Assembly: GCA_002697705.1 (NCBI GenBank)
Contig: NZXL01000041.1
Location: 1 to 8,060, forward strand
DNA from: Methanobacteriota archaeon
GTDB lineage: Archaea > Thermoplasmatota > Poseidoniia > Poseidoniales > Poseidoniaceae
Reading direction: 5' to 3'
DNA length: 8,060 nucleotides
Both the position numbers and the translations under genes were made by a program. Below are positions 3,946 through 8,060 of this stretch, in pieces. Every line of letters begins with the position of its first letter. Within the stretch, counting starts at the first letter, position 1. Under the pieces are notes generated by a model, which was given only the letters and a program-made list of their open reading frames with translations, made no database searches and was not told the origin of the DNA.

Positions 3946-6351
3946 TCAATTGATTTTTCTTATCTTTGGAGGCGTTAGTAAAGTGAAAAGTCCGATTATT
4001 ACAACTAATGCAATTACTGTGATAATCCAAACTGAGGAACCAGATAATTGAAAGCCGCTCGATGCAGAATCTTCTTTATTTTCCTCTAGTACTTGTACGG
4101 TGATTTCTGCCATATTATTGTCTTCATCACCTTCTACTATATCGCCACCACGATCAATTTCAATACTTATTACTGCGGATTGGATACCTTCTGGAACTTG
4201 CCATTCACATGTCACTACTGCAAGTTCACCAGCAAGAAGAATAGAAATGGTTTGAATGTCGACTAAATCTACACCTTGCTGACATCTAACTGATATCAGT
4301 GTGGCTTCTGCATCGCCATTATTTCTCACATAAACGCTAACTGGAACAATATCACGATGATAAATTTCTTCATTTGACACTAGAATTTCTTCTATCTGTA
4401 AATCTGGTAAAGATTGTACTTCAAGGTCTAAAATTCTTTGAACACAAGAACTTTGGTCGCAGATATTAATTTCGACTGGAACAATCAATCCTGGAGAAGG
4501 TGCACTGACCGTTATATATCCAGTATCAAGATCAATAGTAGCCCAACTCTTATTGGTATATGCTGTCAAACCTGTTGAATCGATATCACTGTATGTGAAA
4601 GGAACTTGTGTAGAAACTGCTAATTCTACAGGGACTACTGCTGGGAACTCATTCAAAACAGGAGCATCATCAACTGAGTTTATGGTTACAATGAAATTTT
4701 CTTGCCATTGATTTCCAGCTTGGTCGCTAACAGTAGTTAAGACAGTGGTTGTTCCCGATGCTTCAGGCTCAAGCAAAATTCTGATATCCTCTTGAGAAAG
4801 ATCCACTGAAATCAATGATTCGTTCTCTACAACAAAATCAACAGTCAAGTTATCATTACTTGTTCTATCATCGCTGCAACCATTTACAAAAGGAATTAAA
4901 ATTCCGCCACCATCTTCAGAAAATGTTTGAGTTCCAATCAAGCCACAAGTGGGGTCTTCATCCCATTCTAAATCAAAACCTCCACTGATAGAGATGCTGG
5001 ATACCTCCAAAGCAGTGGTACTCGAAGAACCATTGGAATCCCAATTAAACCAAGCCCTAATTCGCACTTCAATACTTTCATCATCTGCTTCTAGGAACTG
5101 GCCAATCGGTAAATCAAGATTGAAATTACCTAGTTGTGCAATAGATTGGTATGTTACTTCTTGGTTATTGACAAATACTTTCCATTTTGAATTGACTGTA
5201 GATAAGCCATCTAGACTACCAAAAATACGACCATCTAGGCTTAGAGAAGGATTATTGTAATCGGCAGAAATTCCTGATACACAAGAGTCAGTACTTGTGA
5301 TTCGTAACTTCACAAATTGCTTTTCTACAAGTCCATGATTCGATAGACTGGAAAATTCTGTAAAGGTAATACCGTCAGATGATGATGAATATTCCATAGC
5401 AACATCATCAATGCTAGAATCGTCAAGAGAATAATGAATTCTACCAATAGATTGGCTCGGTGGTGCTTGGATTATTTCACTGGTCCATGAGCCAGAAGTA
5501 CCTGATACACTTGATGTTAGGCCACATTGAGCTAATGCCATGTTGTTATTTTCACCTGCTGAAAGATTAACTTCAAAAATTGGCATTGAATGTCCTGAGA
5601 ATGTGGATGTCGAAGATGCCCACTCACTTCCATACCATGGATACTTTACTACAACCTCAATGCCCAAGGCATCAACATCCAATCTTGCATCATCTGTCGA
5701 ACCTACCGAAACATAATCCAAATCAACTTCAATATCTTCAATCATTTGCCAAGTCCAATCTGAAATTGATGTGACATTTTTAGACCACAAACTGCCATTC
5801 ATGTAATCTATTGGACTTTGAGTGTTAACAAAAGTAACCAAATTCTCGTAATTACCATCATACTTCATGATTATTTGGACTTGGTCTTGTTCTAATTTAT
5901 CAGGAATATGAAAAGCTGCTACAACTGATACTGAAACTAACTCATATGAATTCATACTCGAAACATCAAATGTATCCAACTCAATAATTGGTCCGGATGT
6001 ATAAGTAAACTGTTGGTCTGGAGCACCTGTTGAATAGTTTGAATCTGTAGGTGAATTGACAGCCCAAGTAGTCAATGATTGGAAATTATCGGGCCTACTA
6101 TGAACTAAAGTCATACGATTATCAGCAACCATTGACTCGGTATATTCCGCATTGGTTGTAAGAAAGGAGACTCCAGACTCTGATTGCCAAAGACCTGGAT
6201 CTGTAAAATCACCTTGAGGAAATAAATCAAAGTTGGATACAGAGTGGACACTTCTAGCACTAGAATGACCTACTATGGGCAATAAAAGTAGGATTATCAA
6301 AAATGAAACTACTGAAATCCGCCTGCTTTTTGCGCCCATGCATAGCGACAT
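3946..6351 (-). CDS. Large secreted surface protein with CARDB-like module and C-terminal membrane anchor
   Basis: The 801-residue product begins with basic residues and a hydrophobic signal (SVVSFLIILLLLPIVGHSSA, about 14-32). A long, Ser/Thr/Asn/Asp-rich beta region follows, with few Lys residues, as in exported proteins. Residues about 39-240 resemble a jelly-roll start (NLFDLFPQGDF-like pattern, actually NFDLFPQGDF). About 540-645 is cadherin/Ig-like, with the NSVDDAPVL linker. About 648-755 is CARDB-like, ending in GDEDNNMAEITV. Residues 765-793 form SGFQLSGS plus one membrane helix, then a basic end (PPKIRKIN). The protein is therefore probably anchored in the cell membrane with its bulk outside. 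ATG 6351 is chosen for its distance to a TATA-like site; ATG 6339 is equally possible. No enzyme motif is seen, so adhesion or a surface-layer role is a guess. Confidence 0.85.
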   Translation of the reverse strand: MSLCMGAKSRRISVVSFLIILLLLPIVGHSSARSVHSVSNFDLFPQGDFTDPGLWQSESGVSFLTTNAEYTESMVADNRMTLVHSRPDNFQSLTTWAVNSPTDSNYSTGAPDQQFTYTSGPIIELDTFDVSSMNSYELVSVSVVAAFHIPDKLEQDQVQIIMKYDGNYENLVTFVNTQSPIDYMNGSLWSKNVTSISDWTWQMIEDIEVDLDYVSVGSTDDARLDVDALGIEVVVKYPWYGSEWASSTSTFSGHSMPIFEVNLSAGENNNMALAQCGLTSSVSGTSGSWTSEIIQAPPSQSIGRIHYSLDDSSIDDVAMEYSSSSDGITFTEFSSLSNHGLVEKQFVKLRITSTDSCVSGISADYNNPSLSLDGRIFGSLDGLSTVNSKWKVFVNNQEVTYQSIAQLGNFNLDLPIGQFLEADDESIEVRIRAWFNWDSNGSSSTTALEVSSISISGGFDLEWDEDPTCGLIGTQTFSEDGGGILIPFVNGCSDDRTSNDNLTVDFVVENESLISVDLSQEDIRILLEPEASGTTTVLTTVSDQAGNQWQENFIVTINSVDDAPVLNEFPAVVPVELAVSTQVPFTYSDIDSTGLTAYTNKSWATIDLDTGYITVSAPSPGLIVPVEINICDQSSCVQRILDLEVQSLPDLQIEEILVSNEEIYHRDIVPVSVYVRNNGDAEATLISVRCQQGVDLVDIQTISILLAGELAVVTCEWQVPEGIQSAVISIEIDRGGDIVEGDEDNNMAEITVQVLEENKEDSASSGFQLSGSSVWIITVIALVVIIGLFTLLTPPKIRKIN

Positions 6352-6381
6352 TAACGATAACTATTGAATGCAAGGGTAAAA

Positions 6382-6396
6382 AGATTAATTATTTAC
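6382..6396 (-). promoter_or_regulatory. TATA-like promoter of the surface-protein gene
   Basis: Read on the minus strand, this AT-rich stretch contains TGTAAATAATTAAT. It is centred near 6390, so transcription would start around 6363, about 12 nt before the ATG at 6351. There is no Shine-Dalgarno in that short leader. This is consistent with a leaderless or near-leaderless archaeal transcript. Confidence 0.4.
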
Positions 6397-6425
6397 AGAT
6401 AATTTAACACGTTATGTTTAGCGGA

Positions 6426-6438
6426 TTATTGAAATACC
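6426..6438 (+). promoter_or_regulatory. TATA-like element upstream of tRNA-His
   Basis: TTATTGAAATAC lies about 25-30 nt before a possible start a few bases upstream of the tRNA. The TAAATA at 6454-6459 is too close to the tRNA to act as its TATA box. The match to consensus is modest. Confidence 0.3.
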
Positions 6439-6464
6439 AAGCACACGAGGGCTAAATACCCGAT

Positions 6465-6537
6465 GGCTGTGATGGTGTAGGGGTTAGCACGACAGATTGT
6501 GGTTCTGTCAGCCCGAGTTCGATTCTCGGTCACGGCC
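6465..6537 (+). tRNA. tRNA-His (anticodon GTG)
   Basis: All arms fold. Acceptor GCTGTGA (6466-6472) pairs with TCACGGC (6530-6536), with one T-G wobble. The D-stem is GTGT/GCAC, and the anticodon stem ACAGA/TCTGT holds loop TTGTGGT with anticodon GTG at 6499-6501. The T-arm is CCGAG/CTCGG with loop TTCGATT. G-1 at 6465 can pair with C73 at 6537, the identity feature of tRNA-His, so here G-1 appears gene-encoded. No intron is present and CCA is not encoded (CCT follows). A likely TATA-like site is at about 6426-6438. The 3' end is only 9 bp from the ribA stop on the other strand. Confidence 0.96.
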
Positions 6538-6546
6538 CTCCTTCAA

Positions 6547-7179
6547 TTATTCTAGTTTATCTTTTTCTATAGAATGACCCATACGGTCAACTTTAGTTTC
6601 AAGATAAGAACGATTAGAATCTCCGACTCCTACGACAAGAGAGACTCTTTCTACAACATCAATACCATATTGCTTTAGCTGTTCAATCTTATTGGGATTA
6701 TTTGTTAAGAGACTCACCTTACTAATTTTAAGCGATCCCAACATAGATGCTGCAATATTGTAATCTCGATTATCACCTGGAAGCCCTAACATCAAATTTG
6801 CATCCAATGTATCTGCGCCTTGATCTTGTAATCTGTATGCCTGAATTTTGGAATGTAGGCCAATTCCTCTTCCTTCTTGTCTCAAGTATAGTAAACATCC
6901 CCAACCTCTATCGGTTATTGCCTTGAGTGCGGCGTGTAATTGTGGCCCACAGTCACATCTTAAACTCGAAAAGGCATCACCGGTAAGACATTCGGAATGA
7001 ACTCTAATCAAAACTGGATCAGGGCCCTCCATTTCTCCTAATGTCAAAGCCACATGGTCAAAACCTGTTTCTTCTTCATGAAATACTCTAATTCTAAAGT
7101 CACCAAATGCTGTAGGTAATTTCGCTTCACTAGGAATAGCAGAATCTTCTATAAGTCCAAGTTTTTCTTTAATCGACAT
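6547..7179 (-). CDS. ribA: GTP cyclohydrolase II
   Basis: GTP cyclohydrolase II opens GTP to 2,5-diamino-6-ribosylamino-4(3H)-pyrimidinone 5'-phosphate, releasing formate and diphosphate. This is the first step of riboflavin synthesis. The 210-residue product is close to the bacterial RibA length, with a short N-terminal addition. Zinc ligands Cys64, Cys75 and Cys77 are in [17 protein letters not shown]. The active-site block is [16 protein letters not shown], then [19 protein letters not shown], with RDY following, [10 protein letters not shown] (about 160-168) and the closing KVDRMGH. No DHBP synthase (RibB) domain is fused. ATG 7179 is preceded by GAGGT with a 6-nt spacer, and the tusA stop overlaps it by one base (TAATG). 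Many archaea use GTP cyclohydrolase III instead, so transfer from bacteria is possible. Confidence 0.95.
   Translation of the reverse strand: MSIKEKLGLIEDSAIPSEAKLPTAFGDFRIRVFHEEETGFDHVALTLGEMEGPDPVLIRVHSECLTGDAFSSLRCDCGPQLHAALKAITDRGWGCLLYLRQEGRGIGLHSKIQAYRLQDQGADTLDANLMLGLPGDNRDYNIAASMLGSLKISKVSLLTNNPNKIEQLKQYGIDVVERVSLVVGVGDSNRSYLETKVDRMGHSIEKDKLE
6555..6568 (+). terminator. T-rich probable terminator of tRNA-His, inside the ribA 3' end
   Basis: GTTTATCTTTTTCT begins 17 nt after the tRNA and includes a five-T run, the form expected for archaeal tRNA termination. The same bases encode the Lys/Asp-rich tail of RibA on the minus strand. Confidence 0.35.
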
Positions 7180-7427
7180 TATTTTACCTCAATTATAAAA
7201 CGGAATTCCCCGGATTGATCATTTATTATATCCATTGAGTGTGGTAATCTTTCGATCAACATTGGGATGTCATGAAGCGCCTCGGGGTCATCTGCAATGA
7301 CTTCCAAAACATCGCCTCTTTTCAAGTCCTTCAATGCATTCTTAGTTTCAGCCAATGGCACTGGGCAGAAAAAACCTATGACATTTAGATGATGTGAAAT
7401 ATTTCTATTCAAATCTAAGTCGGACAT
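7179..7427 (-). CDS. tusA: TusA/SirA-like sulfur carrier protein
   Basis: TusA-family proteins carry persulfide sulfur on one Cys for tRNA thiolation or cofactor synthesis. From the ATG at 7427 the product has 82 residues, the family size. The motif [18 protein letters not shown] puts the reactive Cys at 21, close to Cys19 of E. coli TusA. It is followed by [20 protein letters not shown] and a C-terminal FRFIIEV strand, the alpha/beta TusA pattern. An ATG at 7502 would add 25 residues without clear family match. It is disfavoured because GGTGA with a 5-nt spacer precedes 7427 and a TATA-like site lies within the would-be extension. The gene is first in a pair with ribA, sharing one base of the stop/start. 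The actual sulfur acceptor is unknown; the link to riboflavin is not established. Confidence 0.88.
   Translation of the reverse strand: MSDLDLNRNISHHLNVIGFFCPVPLAETKNALKDLKRGDVLEVIADDPEALHDIPMLIERLPHSMDIINDQSGEFRFIIEVK
7186..7190 (-). promoter_or_regulatory. Shine-Dalgarno of ribA
   Basis: GAGGT on the minus strand lies inside the last codons of the tusA-like gene, 6 nt before the ribA ATG at 7179. The spacing is ideal and fixes this start. Confidence 0.65.
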
Positions 7428-7432
7428 CACCT

Positions 7433-7437
7433 TCACC
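7433..7437 (-). promoter_or_regulatory. Shine-Dalgarno deciding the tusA start
   Basis: The minus strand reads GGTGAAGGTG directly into the ATG at 7427. GGTGA is placed with a 5-nt spacer. By contrast, the GAGGT near the upstream ATG at 7502 has no spacer. Confidence 0.55.
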
Positions 7438-7480
7438 GTGTGAGGGTAGAAACTCATGCTTTTCAAACCATGTGTAAGAA

Positions 7481-7489
7481 CATATATTT
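7481..7489 (-). promoter_or_regulatory. TATA box of the tusA-ribA operon
   Basis: The minus strand reads AAATATATG here, close to the archaeal TATA consensus. Transcription would start near 7459, leaving a leader of about 30 nt that contains the GGTGA site. It supports the start at 7427 rather than 7502. Confidence 0.45.
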
Positions 7490-7539
7490 CTTTAATCATC
7501 ATACCTCATATTGATGAATAGATACTGCTAGCGGTGTAC

Positions 7540-8060
7540 ATGGCCAATAACCAGACATCTACTTCCGCTGCGGAAGATTTGTCATGGGGTGAAGTATTTC
7601 ATCTCGGTAAAAAATACCTCAAGATACCATTGGCTCTCTTGTGCGTAGAACTTTTTTATTGGTTCATCACTCAACCTTCTGACACTCTAGTTCCAATACA
7701 GATTAGTGAAGCATGGATTTGGCATGAATTGACAAATTTGATTTATGGAGAAGGTACTGCAACTCTTACAACTCATAACGGTTGGATGACGCAAGTAAAC
7801 CTCTACAATCCTAATTTCCCAGGAACTCTAGATACTGTTGCATTATACGTTTCAGATGAATGCGCAGGAGTTCACGAAATGATCTTTATTTCTACACTGA
7901 TATTGATGACTGAGGGGGTTCCTCAAAAGTTGAAAATTCGTTCTGTAATGGTTATGTGTACAATCGTTTACATTCTCAATATCATTCGATTGGTCGCATT
8001 TTATCCAATAGCAGCATCAGATTGCCATATTGACCCGAACAATCCTGCTTGTCTTACAGG
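7540..8060 (+). CDS. Archaeosortase/exosortase-family membrane protease (3' truncated)
   Basis: The frame is open from ATG 7540 to the window edge, giving 173 full codons. Archaeosortases are multi-pass membrane transpeptidases that cut C-terminal signals of surface proteins and attach the product to lipid. The N-terminal 25 residues are polar. A first hydrophobic helix covers about 28-44 (IPLALLCVELFYWFI), and an outside loop of about 60 residues follows. Then comes SDECAGVHEM with the likely catalytic Cys108 (TGC 7861-7863) and a helix IFISTLILM. After a short basic turn (QKLKIR), another helix holds LNIIRLVAFYP with the conserved Arg150 (7987-7989). The third expected residue, a His, lies beyond the window. 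Weak GGTG (7533-7536) and a poor TATA-like CATATT (7506-7511) precede it. It is divergent from tusA-ribA. Confidence 0.82.
   Translation, partial: MANNQTSTSAAEDLSWGEVFHLGKKYLKIPLALLCVELFYWFITQPSDTLVPIQISEAWIWHELTNLIYGEGTATLTTHNGWMTQVNLYNPNFPGTLDTVALYVSDECAGVHEMIFISTLILMTEGVPQKLKIRSVMVMCTIVYILNIIRLVAFYPIAASDCHIDPNNPACLT

Noticed and set aside
3821..4051. 76-codon plus-strand ORF entering the surface-protein gene
   Set aside because: Its second half is antisense to the membrane anchor of the surface protein, which explains its hydrophobic-looking residues; no start signal.
4949..5260. 103-codon plus-strand ORF within the surface-protein gene, and a 64-codon one at 5580-5774
   Set aside because: Antisense to a continuous 801-codon frame with signal peptide, domains and anchor; peptide composition looks random.
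7496..7517. TCATC-N12-GATGA inverted repeat in the tusA/archaeosortase divergent region
   Set aside because: Only 5-bp arms in AT-rich DNA and one arm overlaps the rejected upstream ATGs; too weak to call an operator.
1..8060. CRISPR array, insertion sequence, integrase attachment site at the tRNA, or defence genes
   Set aside because: No regularly spaced repeats, no transposase or integrase motifs and no partial tRNA copy were seen; the tRNA is flanked by ordinary genes.

Overview
The window looks like a piece of a planktonic euryarchaeal chromosome, most likely Marine Group II/III (Poseidoniia) or a relative. This is inferred from gene content, not from a database match. Archaeal signs are a Cbf5-type pseudouridine synthase, an archaeal-type cytidylate kinase, a DUF106/EMC3-like (Oxa1 superfamily) membrane protein, an archaeosortase-type membrane protease and TATA-like rather than -35/-10 promoters. 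The DNA is fairly AT-rich and genes are tightly packed.

Layout. Bases 2-748 (+) are the 3' part of an acidic protein with an EF-hand loop and a C-terminal zinc ribbon. It converges on a 140-aa orphan gene (762-1184, -). An 85-bp divergent promoter region follows. It leads into a three-gene operon (+): DUF106/EMC3-like protein with an added basic tail and zinc ribbon, cytidylate kinase, and Cbf5 (1270-3739). These genes are spaced by 2 nt and then overlap by 4 nt, matching the tail of the archaeal secY-adk-DUF106-cmk-cbf5 cluster, but without the L34e and L14e genes often found among them. A 206-bp convergent gap (3740-3945) holds a possible 21-codon ORF, a palindrome and a weak hairpin. A large surface protein (3946-6351, -) has a signal peptide, Ig/cadherin-like and CARDB-like modules and a C-terminal membrane anchor. 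A tRNA-His(GTG) with an encoded G-1 (6465-6537, +) follows. Next is a divergently expressed minus-strand pair, tusA-like then ribA (7427 to 6547), with a one-base TAATG overlap. The right edge cuts an archaeosortase/exosortase-family gene (7540 to beyond 8060, +) whose catalytic Cys and Arg motifs are visible.

How the parts fit. The central operon links membrane-protein insertion, pyrimidine nucleotide supply and rRNA/tRNA pseudouridylation, the usual archaeal translation neighbourhood. The surface protein and the archaeosortase may belong together as substrate and processing enzyme, though the tail of the surface protein is only loosely like a known sorting signal. The RibA gene implies a GTP cyclohydrolase II route into riboflavin, rather than the GTP cyclohydrolase III used by many archaea. 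I see no CRISPR, insertion sequence, phage or defence locus. The most unusual items are the zinc ribbons attached through charged linkers to two neighbouring proteins, the tusA-ribA pairing and the truncated archaeosortase.
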